From JASGIT01 sp047601665 (lineage in GTDB: Bacteria; Pseudomonadota; Gammaproteobacteria; Burkholderiales; Burkholderiaceae_C): DNA of 64,000 nt. Position 1 is the first letter of the stretch. Every line of letters starts with the position of its first letter. The notes below the pieces were generated by a model. The model saw nothing but the letters and a program-made list of their open reading frames with translations. It was not told the DNA's origin and made no database searches. Where the stretch lies: positions 3,100,001 through 3,164,000 of the forward strand of contig JASGIT010000001.1 in assembly GCA_047601665.1 (NCBI GenBank). The letters are read 5' to 3'. This document shows positions 52,955 to 60,416 of this stretch, one piece after another. The translations under genes and the position numbers were made by a program.

Positions 52955-55900
52955 TTGTCCGCCACCCAGCCCATTCCCCAGCCCAAAGGCGACCCGATCA
53001 TCGGCAACCTGCGCGCCATCGACGGCGATGCGCCGGTTCAGAGCTTCATGCGCCTGGCGCAGCAATACGGGCCCATCTACCAGCTTGACGTGATGGGTGC
53101 GTCGGTCGTCTTCGTCAGCTCGCAGGAACTGGTGAATGAGCTCTGCGACGAAAAGCGCTTCGACAAGCGCGTGGCCGGCGCGCTCAAGAACATCCGCGAC
53201 TTCGCGGGCGATGGCCTGTTCACCGCCAAGACCGACGAGCCCAACTGGGCCGTGGCGCACCGGCTGCTGATGCCCGCCTTCGGTCCCATCGGCATCCGCG
53301 GCATGTTCGACCGCATGTTGGAGATCGCCGACCAGATGCTGCTGCGCTGGGAGCGCTTCGGCCCCGGCCAGGTGATCGACGTGGCCGAGGACATGACGCG
53401 CATGACGCTGGACACCATCGCCCTGTGCGCGTTCGACTACCGCTTCAACAGCTTCTACCAGCGCGAACTGCACCCCTTCGTGGGCGCGATGGTGGACGCG
53501 CTGGCCGAATCCGGCGCACGCACGCGCCGCCCCGACATCGCCAGCAAGCTGCTGCTGGGCAAGCGCCGCGCCTACGAGCACAACCTGGACCTGCTGCGCA
53601 AGGTGGCCGACGAACTGATCGCCGAGCGCAAGCGCGACCCCGAGGGCGCCAGCAAGAAGGACCTGCTGGGCATCATGCTGCAGGGCCGCGACCCGGTCAC
53701 GGGCGAGGGGCTGTCAGACGAGAACATCCGCTACCAGCTCATCACCTTCCTGATCGCGGGGCACGAGACGACCAGCGGCATGTTGTCGTTCACCACCTAT
53801 TTCCTGATGAAGAACCCCGAGGTGCTGGCCAAGGCCCGCGCCGAGGTGGACGCCGTGCTGGGCCAGGACATGCCGCGCGTGGAGCACATCGGCCAGCTGA
53901 AATACATCGAGCAGGTGCTGATGGAAACCCTGCGCGTCTGGCCCACCGCGCCCGCGTTCCAGCTCAAGGCGCTGGAGGACACGGTGATCGGCGGACGCTA
54001 CGCCATCACCCGGCGCGACACGCTGACCGTGCTGGTGCCCATGCTGCACCGCGATACCTCGGTGTGGGGCGACGACGTGGAGTCCTTCCGCCCCGAGCGC
54101 TTCACGCCCGAGGCCATGGCCAAGCTGCCGCCCAACGCCTGGAAGCCCTTCGGCAATGGCCAGCGCGCCTGCATCGGCCGGCCCTTCGCGATGCAGGAGG
54201 CCATCCTGCTCGTCGCCATGATGCTGCAGCGCTTCGACCTGATCGAGGACGACCCGGGCTACCAGCTCAAGGTGGCCGAGACGCTTACGCTCAAGCCCGA
54301 CGGCTTCCGCATCCGCGCCAAGCGCCGGGGCAGCGCCGCGTTCAAGCCGCGCAGCGTGATCGCACCCGCCACCGCCGCCGCGCCCGCTGCCGCGCCGCAA
54401 GCGGCGCCCGGCGGCCCGGCCACGCCGCTGCTGGTGCTGTACGGCTCCAACACCGGCTCGTGCGAGGCCTTTGCCGAGCGCATCGCCAACGAATCCGCCG
54501 CGCAGGGCTACAGCGCCCGCCTGGCCACGCTGGACGAGCACACCGGCCACCTGCCCACCGAGGGCGCGGTCATCCTCGTCACCGCCTCGTACGAAGGCCA
54601 GCCGCCCGACAACGCGCGCCAGTTCGCCGCCTGGGTCGACGGGCTGAAGGCGGGCGACTTGGACGGCGTGCGCTACGCCGTCTTCGGCTGCGGCAACCGC
54701 CAGTGGGCGCGCACCTACCAGGCCGTGCCGCAGCGCTTCGACGACGCGCTGGCCGCCGCCGGGGCCACGCGCCTGCGCGCACGCGGCGAGACCGATGCGG
54801 GCGGCGATTTCTTCGGCGCGTTCGACGAGTGGTACGCGGGCCTGTGGACCGACCTGGGCGCGGCCCTGGGCAAGCAGGTGCAGCAGGGCGCGGGCGGCGC
54901 GCAGCTGCAGGTCGAAGTGGTGAAAAGCGCGCGCGCCGCGCTGCTGCGCCTGGCCGACCTGCAGTACGGCGAGGTGGTGGAAAACCGCGAACTGGTGGAC
55001 ATGCAGTCGCCCCTGGGCCGCTCCAAGCGCCACATCGACATCCGCCTGCCCGAAGGCATGAGCTACAAGGCCGGCGACTACCTGGCCGTGCTGCCGCACA
55101 ACCCCATCGCGCTCACCATGCGCGCGCTGCAGCGCTTCGGCCTCGCGGCGGACAGCCAGATCATCATCCGCAAGCCCGCGGGCAGCGTGAGCACCCTGCC
55201 GGTGGACATGCCCGTGAACGCCAGCGAGGTGCTGTTCCACTACGTCGAACTGGGCCAGCCCGTCACGCGCGGGCAGGTGGGGCAGCTGGCGGCGCACACC
55301 GAAGGCCCGCAGCAGGCCGAACTCAGCGCCTTGGCCGAGGAGGGCGCATACCAGCGCGACCTCCTCGCCAAGCGCGTGAGCCTGCTGGAACTGCTGGAGC
55401 GCTACCCGGCGTGCAAGCTCGGCTTCGCCGCGTTCCTGGAGATGCTACCGCCGGCGCGCTCGCGCCAGTACTCCATTTCCTCGTCGCCGCTGTGGAACCC
55501 CGAGCGCTGCACGCTCACCGTGGCCGTGGTCGATGCGCCCGCGCTGTCGGGCCAGGGCCGCTACCAGGGCATGGCCTCCACCTACCTCGCCAACTGCGTG
55601 CCCGGCACGCGCGTGGCCGTGGCCGTGCGGCCGTCGAACGACCGCTTCCACCCGCCGGCCTCGCCCGAGGTGCCCATGATCATGGTCTGCGCGGGCACGG
55701 GCCTGGCGCCTTTCCACGGCTTTCTGCAGGAGCGCGCATTGCAGGCGCAGAGCGGGCGCAGCGTGGGCCCGTCGCTATTGTTCTTCGGCTGCGACCACCC
55801 GGACGTGGACTACCTCTACAAGGACGAGCTGGCCGCCTGGGAGGCCGCGGGCGTGGTCAGCGTGCGCCCGGCCTTCTTCAAGCAGCCGCAGGGCGACGTG

Positions 55901-56131
55901 ACCTTCGTGCAGCACCGCCTGTGGCAGGATCGCGCCGACGTGGCCGCGCTGTTCCAGCAAGGCGCGACGGTGTACGTGTGCGGCGACGGCCAGCGCATGG
56001 CCCCGGCGGTGCGCGAAACCTTCATCCGCATCTACCGCGAGGCGATGAACAAAAGCGCCGAGCAGGCCGAGGCCTGGGCCGAGCGCGTGGAGCGCGAGCA
56101 CGGGCGCTACGTGTCCGACGTGTTCGCCTGA
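52955..56131 (+). CDS. Self-sufficient cytochrome P450/NADPH-P450 reductase (CYP102/BM3 type)
   Basis: A 1058-residue fusion, close to P450 BM3 (1049). P450 domain (about 1-470): I-helix AGHETT at 268-273, K-helix ETLR, and the heme ligand Cys406 in FGNGQRACIGRPFA. FMN domain (about 490-640): LYGSNTGSCEAF and TASYEGQPPDNA, CGNRQWARTYQ. FAD/NADPH domain (about 665-1058): RQYSISSSP, GMASTYLAN, MICAGTGLAPF-type MVCAGTGLAPFHGFLQER, and YVCGDGQRMAPAV. It should hydroxylate medium- or long-chain fatty acids (omega-1 to omega-3) using NADPH. Start is a TTG at 52955 with AAAGGAG eight bases upstream. Convergent overlap of 25 bp with the diguanylate cyclase gene. No fatR-like regulator is adjacent. 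Confidence 0.96.
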   Translation: MSATQPIPQPKGDPIIGNLRAIDGDAPVQSFMRLAQQYGPIYQLDVMGASVVFVSSQELVNELCDEKRFDKRVAGALKNIRDFAGDGLFTAKTDEPNWAVAHRLLMPAFGPIGIRGMFDRMLEIADQMLLRWERFGPGQVIDVAEDMTRMTLDTIALCAFDYRFNSFYQRELHPFVGAMVDALAESGARTRRPDIASKLLLGKRRAYEHNLDLLRKVADELIAERKRDPEGASKKDLLGIMLQGRDPVTGEGLSDENIRYQLITFLIAGHETTSGMLSFTTYFLMKNPEVLAKARAEVDAVLGQDMPRVEHIGQLKYIEQVLMETLRVWPTAPAFQLKALEDTVIGGRYAITRRDTLTVLVPMLHRDTSVWGDDVESFRPERFTPEAMAKLPPNAWKPFGNGQRACIGRPFAMQEAILLVAMMLQRFDLIEDDPGYQLKVAETLTLKPDGFRIRAKRRGSAAFKPRSVIAPATAAAPAAAPQAAPGGPATPLLVLYGSNTGSCEAFAERIANESAAQGYSARLATLDEHTGHLPTEGAVILVTASYEGQPPDNARQFAAWVDGLKAGDLDGVRYAVFGCGNRQWARTYQAVPQRFDDALAAAGATRLRARGETDAGGDFFGAFDEWYAGLWTDLGAALGKQVQQGAGGAQLQVEVVKSARAALLRLADLQYGEVVENRELVDMQSPLGRSKRHIDIRLPEGMSYKAGDYLAVLPHNPIALTMRALQRFGLAADSQIIIRKPAGSVSTLPVDMPVNASEVLFHYVELGQPVTRGQVGQLAAHTEGPQQAELSALAEEGAYQRDLLAKRVSLLELLERYPACKLGFAAFLEMLPPARSRQYSISSSPLWNPERCTLTVAVVDAPALSGQGRYQGMASTYLANCVPGTRVAVAVRPSNDRFHPPASPEVPMIMVCAGTGLAPFHGFLQERALQAQSGRSVGPSLLFFGCDHPDVDYLYKDELAAWEAAGVVSVRPAFFKQPQGDVTFVQHRLWQDRADVAALFQQGATVYVCGDGQRMAPAVRETFIRIYREAMNKSAEQAEAWAERVEREHGRYVSDVFA

Positions 56132-57297
56132 CCGTCAGGGCGCTCAGGCGGCGCGGCCTGCGGGTGCGCCGCCACCTGGTTGCGGCCCTGGTGCTTGGCG
56201 CGGTACAGCGCGGCATCGGCGTGGGCCAGCAGGGTGTCGATGCCGGCGTCCGCTGCCTGCACGGTGGCCGCGCCCGCGCTCACGGTGCAGGCCACGGGCT
56301 GCTGGAGGTGCGCCGTGGCCTGCCGCAGGCGTTCCGCCGTGGCGAGCGCGTGTGCCGCGTCCGCATGGGGCAGCAGCACCAGGAATTCCTCGCCGCCGTA
56401 GCGGCCCAGCCGGTCCGTCTTGCGCAGGGCGGCCGATATGCACTCGGCAAAGCCTGCCAGCACCCGGTCGCCCGCCTGGTGGCCCCACTGGTCGTTGATG
56501 CGCTTGAAGTGGTCGATGTCCAGCAGCAGGATGGAAAACGGCGTGCCGTAGCGCTTCCAGCGCGCCCATTCCGTGGCGCAGGCTTCCAGGATGGCGCGCC
56601 GGGTGAGCGCGCCCGTCAGCCCGTCGTGCGAGGCCAGGTACTCGAATTCCTCGCGCAGCCGCTCGCTGGCCATCAGCAGCACCCCCATGCAGATCAGCAG
56701 CAGCGAGAAGTTGAAGCTGGTCAGGTAGGCCAGCTGGAACAGCGAGGGCGTGTACCGCGTGGCGTCGGCCGTGTCCAGCCAGAAGGTCGTGGCCGCGCGC
56801 GCCAGCATCACCAGGGCCTGCAAGGTGGTGACCGTCATGGTGAACCCCGGCGCGAACCCCCGCCCGTGCCGCCACAGCAGGCGCGCATGGGCCAGCAGGG
56901 CCGCCGCGACCACGCTGTTGTGCAGCGCGACGCGGATGCGGTAGTCGGGCACGACGACCAGGAAGAAGGCCAGCGCCGCCACCAGCGGCACGCCGGCGGC
57001 AAGCCAGCCGCGCCAGGTGCTGCGCAGCCCATAGAGCATCTGGCTGCCGAAGAGGAAGCACAGGAACGCGGCCAGCATCAGCCCGTTGCCGAAGACCACG
57101 CCGGCCAGCGGCGACGTGAACCGGTCGAGCGCATAGGACAGCGCGGAGGCCAGCCCCAGCAGCGGGCCCAGGCCCCAGATGCCCAGGGTGGCGCGCATAC
57201 GCTCCGGGAAGCTGCGCCGCAGCCCGAACAGCAGCAGCCCCATCACCACGCTGATCAGGCTGGTCATGAGGGTGATGGAACGGGGGTCGAGGCTCAT
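56107..57297 (-). CDS. Membrane-bound diguanylate cyclase (GGDEF)
   Basis: A 396-residue protein. The N-terminal half (about 10-210) has about seven hydrophobic helices and no recognisable soluble sensor. The GGDEF domain follows (about 218-380) with LASHDGLTGALTRRAI, DIDHFKRINDQWGHQAGDRVL and the active-site signature GGEEF at 301-305. An inhibitory I-site RxxD (Arg292-Asp295) precedes the signature by five residues, so product feedback by c-di-GMP is expected. No EAL domain. Start at MSLDPRS (57297) or a few codons upstream. The 3' end overlaps the P450 gene by 25 bp on the other strand. Confidence 0.93.
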   Translation of the reverse strand: MSLDPRSITLMTSLISVVMGLLLFGLRRSFPERMRATLGIWGLGPLLGLASALSYALDRFTSPLAGVVFGNGLMLAAFLCFLFGSQMLYGLRSTWRGWLAAGVPLVAALAFFLVVVPDYRIRVALHNSVVAAALLAHARLLWRHGRGFAPGFTMTVTTLQALVMLARAATTFWLDTADATRYTPSLFQLAYLTSFNFSLLLICMGVLLMASERLREEFEYLASHDGLTGALTRRAILEACATEWARWKRYGTPFSILLLDIDHFKRINDQWGHQAGDRVLAGFAECISAALRKTDRLGRYGGEEFLVLLPHADAAHALATAERLRQATAHLQQPVACTVSAGAATVQAADAGIDTLLAHADAALYRAKHQGRNQVAAHPQAAPPERPDGQANTSDT

Positions 57298-57354
57298 GGC
57301 ATGGAGATGCGGGGGCGGCGGGGTTGCCCGAGTATCCATGCAATCGGTCTGCTG

Positions 57355-57405
57355 CGCTATTGATAGCTGACAGCGCTTGTCGTACAAGCGCTGGGGGCCG
57401 TTTTC
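57355..57405 (+). repeat. Interspersed palindromic repeat, copy 13 (best palindrome)
   Basis: CAGCGCTTGT (57371-57380) and ACAAGCGCTG (57384-57393) form a perfect 10-bp stem around CGT, preceded by GCTATTGATAGCTGA and followed by GGGGCCGTTTTC. It is the most regular copy and lies between the DUF190 gene and the diguanylate cyclase gene, both on the minus strand. Confidence 0.88.
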
Positions 57406-57418
57406 ACTGTCTATCTGC

Positions 57419-57742
57419 TCAGGCGGGCGGCCCCAGCACGCCGATTTCCACGGGCGCCTTGAGGTAGAACAGGGTCAGCTGCTCCTGGGCAAGATGGTCC
57501 AGCAGACGCTGCGCGTCGGCTTCCGTCAGGGCGAAGCCGACCTCGACCGGCAGGTCGCCCGCGAGCTCGAAGAAGTGGTCCTCGTGCAGCTGGCCGTGGC
57601 GCCCATAGCCCGCAATGGCCCGGAAGGCCGTGCCGCCGTGGATGCCGATCGCCTTGGCCTGTTCCAGCAGCCACTCGTAGGTCAGTATTCCGCGGTGCCT
57701 GCTGTTCTCTTGCACGAAGAACTTGAGGTAAACGCCTTGCAT
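57419..57742 (-). CDS. DUF190 protein, PII-like fold, fluoride operon
   Basis: A 107-residue cytoplasmic protein. MQGVYLKFFVQENSRHRGILTYEWLLEQAKAIGIHGGTAFRAIAGYGRHGQLHEDHFFELAGDLPVEVGFALTEADAQRLLDHL fits DUF190, a family with a PII/ACT-like fold that commonly accompanies crcB and CLC-F genes. Its exact role in fluoride handling is not established; a nucleotide- or ligand-sensing regulator of the channel is a reasonable inference. It lies 13 bp after crcB and should be under the same riboswitch. Start at the ATG at 57742. Confidence 0.9.
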   Translation of the reverse strand: MQGVYLKFFVQENSRHRGILTYEWLLEQAKAIGIHGGTAFRAIAGYGRHGQLHEDHFFELAGDLPVEVGFALTEADAQRLLDHLAQEQLTLFYLKAPVEIGVLGPPA

Positions 57743-57755
57743 GACAGACCCCCTT

Positions 57756-58148
57756 TCAATGCCGCGCGAAGAGCGCGTTGACGATGAGAATCCCCAGCGC
57801 GGTCATGAGCAGCGACCCGAACAGATGGAGGCTCGCGGCTCCCAGGCCCCACCAATACTCCTTGCGCCCCAGCAGCGTCACGATTTCGAGGCAGAAGGTC
57901 GAGAACGTGGTCAATCCGCCAAGGAAGCCGGTGATGATCAGCAAACGGTACTCGGGCGCAAGGCTCGAACTGTGGCTGAAGAACGCGCTGGCCAGGCCGA
58001 TCAGCATCCCTCCGATCAGGTTCACCGCGACCGTGCCCAGGGGAATCGTCGGAAAAAGCGGGTTGAGCAGCAGACCCAGCCACCAGCGGAGCAGGCAACC
58101 AACGCCGCCCCCTCCGAACACCGCAATGACAGACAAGAGTTGGGTCAT
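57756..58148 (-). CDS. crcB: Fluoride channel CrcB (Fluc)
   Basis: A 130-residue membrane protein with four helices, the size of Fluc subunits, which form dual-topology dimers that let fluoride out passively. Family signatures: GGGGVGCLLRWWLG (about 13-26), GTVAVNLIGGMLIG with the pore Asn (about 38-51) and GFLGGLTTFSTFCLE with the phenylalanine-box and Na-binding region (about 74-88). AGGAGC precedes the ATG at 58148. Only one crcB is present, consistent with a homodimer. Its 5' leader contains a fluoride riboswitch with a terminator. Confidence 0.96.
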   Translation of the reverse strand: MTQLLSVIAVFGGGGVGCLLRWWLGLLLNPLFPTIPLGTVAVNLIGGMLIGLASAFFSHSSSLAPEYRLLIITGFLGGLTTFSTFCLEIVTLLGRKEYWWGLGAASLHLFGSLLMTALGILIVNALFARH

Positions 58149-58246
58149 GTTGCTCCTTCTTTGCCGATGAGACGCTGGAAGGGGCATTCTCAATGCACCA
58201 TCCGCGCGACCTCGATGTGGAACACAGCAGATCGGCGCGCGATGCA

Positions 58247-58352
58247 AACAAAAATGCCTGCAGCGTTCCGACCGGAACCTGCAGGCATCATCAGCCCTGG
58301 GGGGCGGTTTCCCCGGGCTTTGCACTCGGGGCGGAGGTATGCCATCTCCGTG
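58247..58352 (-). promoter_or_regulatory. Fluoride riboswitch (crcB motif) controlling crcB-DUF190
   Basis: On the minus strand the conserved aptamer pieces appear in order: ACGGAGATGGCATACCTCCG (58332-58351), GAAACCGCC, and GGCTGATGATGCCTGCAG. The 3' part then forms a terminator: TGCCTGCAG pairs with CTGCAGGCA around GGTTCCGGTCGGAACG, followed by TTTTTGTTT. Fluoride binding should stop terminator formation and switch crcB on. TATACT at 58358-58363 (minus) is a fitting -10 box. Confidence 0.93.
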
Positions 58353-58420
58353 AATCCAGTATAGCGGCTCCGGGGGGAGTTCACATGGCAGCAGCCTCGG
58401 CCACCATTCGGAATTTTGTG

Positions 58421-58426
58421 TATAGT
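58421..58426 (+). promoter_or_regulatory. Likely -10 box of the clcF operon promoter
   Basis: TATAGT ends five bases before the first base of the plus-strand fluoride aptamer (GGCAGGAGATGG), so transcription would start at or next to it. No good -35 element is seen at 17 bp. Confidence 0.55.
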
Positions 58427-58430
58427 GCCC

Positions 58431-58530
58431 GGCAGGAGATGGCGTTCCTCCTGCTGAAAAAACCGCAGCCGTTCCCGCGCTGCTGATGACGCCTACAGAG
58501 ACCTGACCACGGTTGGGGCTGTAGGCGTTC
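58431..58530 (+). promoter_or_regulatory. Fluoride riboswitch (crcB motif) controlling the CLC-F / enolase operon
   Basis: Conserved pieces in order: GGAGATGGCGTTCCTCC (from 58435), AAACCGC, and GCTGATGACGCCTACAG (58482-58498). The last piece can pair with CTGTAGGCGT (58519-58528), a 10-bp stem that competes with the aptamer. Unlike the minus-strand switch, this stem is followed by TCGCGTTCAC, not a T-tract, so the output may be Rho-dependent, a weak terminator or translational. 52 bp separate it from the antiporter ATG. Confidence 0.92.
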
Positions 58531-58582
58531 GCGTTCACATCCCCTGCATTGGTCAGCCCGATTCATTTCGAGCCAACGATCA

Positions 58583-59959
58583 ATGCGCAGATACCTCCGC
58601 CGTCCCGAACAAGTCGAACTGTTGCCGCATCTCGGCAAATGGCTTGTCATCGCCACCGTCATCGCTGCCCTGGCGGGCAGCGCCTCCGCCTTCTTCCTTT
58701 TGTCCCTGGACCGCGCCACGGAATGGCGCGAGGCCCACCGCTGGATCATCTGGCTGCTGCCGCTGGCGGGCATGGGCGTGGGGCTGGTCTACCACCTCCT
58801 GGGCAAGCAGGTGGACGGCGGCAACAACCTGATCATCGACGAGATCCACGACCCCAAGAAGGTCGTGCCGCTGCGCATGGCGCCGCTGGTGCTGGGCGGC
58901 ACGGTGGTGTCGCACCTGTTTGGCGCCTCGGTGGGGCGCGAAGGCACCGCCGTGCAGATGAGCGGCGCACTCGCGGACCAGCTGACCCACGTTTTCCGGC
59001 TGGGGCACGAGGACCGGCGCATCGTGCTGATGACGGGCGTCAGCGCGGGCTTTTCCGCCGTGTTCGGCACGCCGCTGGCGGGGGCGGTGTTCGGCCTCGA
59101 GGTGCTGGCCATCGGGCGTATGCGCTACGACGCGCTGTTTCCCTGCGTGGTCGCGGCGATCGTGGCGGACCAGGTGTGCCTGGCCTTCGGTGTCCACCAC
59201 GCCCACTACACCATCCCCGAGGTCGTGCCGATCGGCGCCTGGAGCGTGCTGGCCATCGTGATCGCCGGCATCATCTTCGGCCTCGTCGGCGGGGTCTTCG
59301 CGACGGCAGCGCACAAGCTGGGCGCGGCGGTGAAGCGGCACATCGCCTACGCGCCGCTGCGCCCGTTCGTGGGCGGCGTCGTGATCGCCACGGCGGTCTG
59401 GGCGCTCGATGCGTACCACTACATCGGCCTGGGCATTCCCGACATCGTGCGCTCGTTCCACGAGCCTATGAAGCCCTGGGACTTCCTGGGCAAGCTGGTG
59501 TTCACCGTCGTGTCGCTGGGCACGGGCTTCAAGGGCGGCGAGGTGACGCCGCTGTTCTACATCGGCGCCACGCTGGGCAACGCGCTCGCGCCGCTGCTGC
59601 ACCTGCCGTTCCCGATGCTGGCCGGCATCGGCTTCGTGGCGGTCTTCGCGGGCGCGGCCAACACGCCGATCGCCACGACGCTCATGGCGATGGAACTGTT
59701 CGGCGCCGAGATCGGGCCGCTGGCGGCCATCGGCTGCATCACCGCTTACCTGTTCTCCGGCCATACCGGCATCTACCACGCGCAGCGCGTCGGCCGCAGC
59801 AAACACAGCAAGCACCGCCGCGCGGTGCCGGAGGAATTGCGTCTTGCCGACCTGGGGCACTTCCGCAAGCAGAAACATGCCGAGCCGGCGCCAGGGAATC
59901 TGCCGCACGCCGGGACACCGGGCGAGCCATCCGCCACCGCGAAGGAACAGCACCCATGA
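58583..59959 (+). CDS. CLC-F-type fluoride/proton antiporter
   Basis: A 458-residue CLC-family membrane protein. CLC-F hallmarks rather than chloride-type ones are present: Met64 in GMGVG where chloride CLCs have the anion-binding serine of GSGIP, GREGT at 118-122 with gating Glu120 (chloride CLCs have GREGP), FKGGEVTPLFYIGATLG, and a C-terminal GHTGIYHAQR with the pore tyrosine. Fluoride-specific CLCs with these features export F- against H+. It lies downstream of a fluoride riboswitch and its stop overlaps the next ATG (ATGA), starting a three-gene operon with an unknown protein and enolase. Confidence 0.95.
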   Translation: MRRYLRRPEQVELLPHLGKWLVIATVIAALAGSASAFFLLSLDRATEWREAHRWIIWLLPLAGMGVGLVYHLLGKQVDGGNNLIIDEIHDPKKVVPLRMAPLVLGGTVVSHLFGASVGREGTAVQMSGALADQLTHVFRLGHEDRRIVLMTGVSAGFSAVFGTPLAGAVFGLEVLAIGRMRYDALFPCVVAAIVADQVCLAFGVHHAHYTIPEVVPIGAWSVLAIVIAGIIFGLVGGVFATAAHKLGAAVKRHIAYAPLRPFVGGVVIATAVWALDAYHYIGLGIPDIVRSFHEPMKPWDFLGKLVFTVVSLGTGFKGGEVTPLFYIGATLGNALAPLLHLPFPMLAGIGFVAVFAGAANTPIATTLMAMELFGAEIGPLAAIGCITAYLFSGHTGIYHAQRVGRSKHSKHRRAVPEELRLADLGHFRKQKHAEPAPGNLPHAGTPGEPSATAKEQHP

Positions 59960-60414
59960 CCCCGAACGCCAGTCCGCAGCAGTTGGCCGCCCTGCGGCTG
60001 TATTTCCCGGCCGCGACGAAAGCCCAGGCCACGCGCTTCTGGCACCGGCTGAGCGCGCCGGCGCTCGCGCAGCACCTGCTCAAGGTCGCCAAGGCGGCCA
60101 AGCTCCACCAGGCCATCCTGCACCAGGTCAGTTCCGGCTATCTGCCGGGCGAGCGGCTGTCGCACCACCACCCCGAGCTGACCGACATGCGGCATCCGCA
60201 GTGCCTCGAACTGCTCGACGCCGAGCACCGCCTGCGCGACTTCATGCACGCGCACGCCGAGGAGCTGCGCAAGGTGCACGCCGTGCTGTTCCTCTGCGAA
60301 CTGCCGCTCGGCCCGGCCAAGGGGACGCCGGCCCACCGGGTGGCCCGGAGCCAGGACGGCGGCGGCCGCCACGCAGACCCGGCTCCCCACCCCCGCCACA
60401 CAGGAGGAGACTGA
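59956..60414 (+). CDS. Unrecognised 152-residue protein of the fluoride operon
   Basis: A 152-residue, probably cytoplasmic protein, translationally coupled to the CLC-F gene (ATGA) and three bases before enolase. It seems almost wholly helical: LAALRLYFPAATKAQATRFWH, PALAQHLLKVAKAAKLHQAIL, HPQCLELLDAEHRLRDFMHAH and EELRKVHAVLFLCELPLG. Its centre holds HHHPELTDMRHPQC with a cluster of His, one Asp and one Cys. The last 30 residues are His/Pro/Gly-rich and disordered. No signal peptide, no membrane helix, no family I recognise. Because it is encoded between a fluoride exporter and a fluoride-sensitive enzyme under a fluoride riboswitch, it is a candidate new fluoride-response factor. Confidence 0.75.
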   Translation: MTPNASPQQLAALRLYFPAATKAQATRFWHRLSAPALAQHLLKVAKAAKLHQAILHQVSSGYLPGERLSHHHPELTDMRHPQCLELLDAEHRLRDFMHAHAEELRKVHAVLFLCELPLGPAKGTPAHRVARSQDGGGRHADPAPHPRHTGGD

Positions 60415-60416
60415 CC

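Noticed and set aside
53425..57363. Open plus frame of about 1300 codons across the P450 and cyclase genes
   Set aside because: Arg/Ala-rich shadow of two real genes in other frames; no motif and no start signal.
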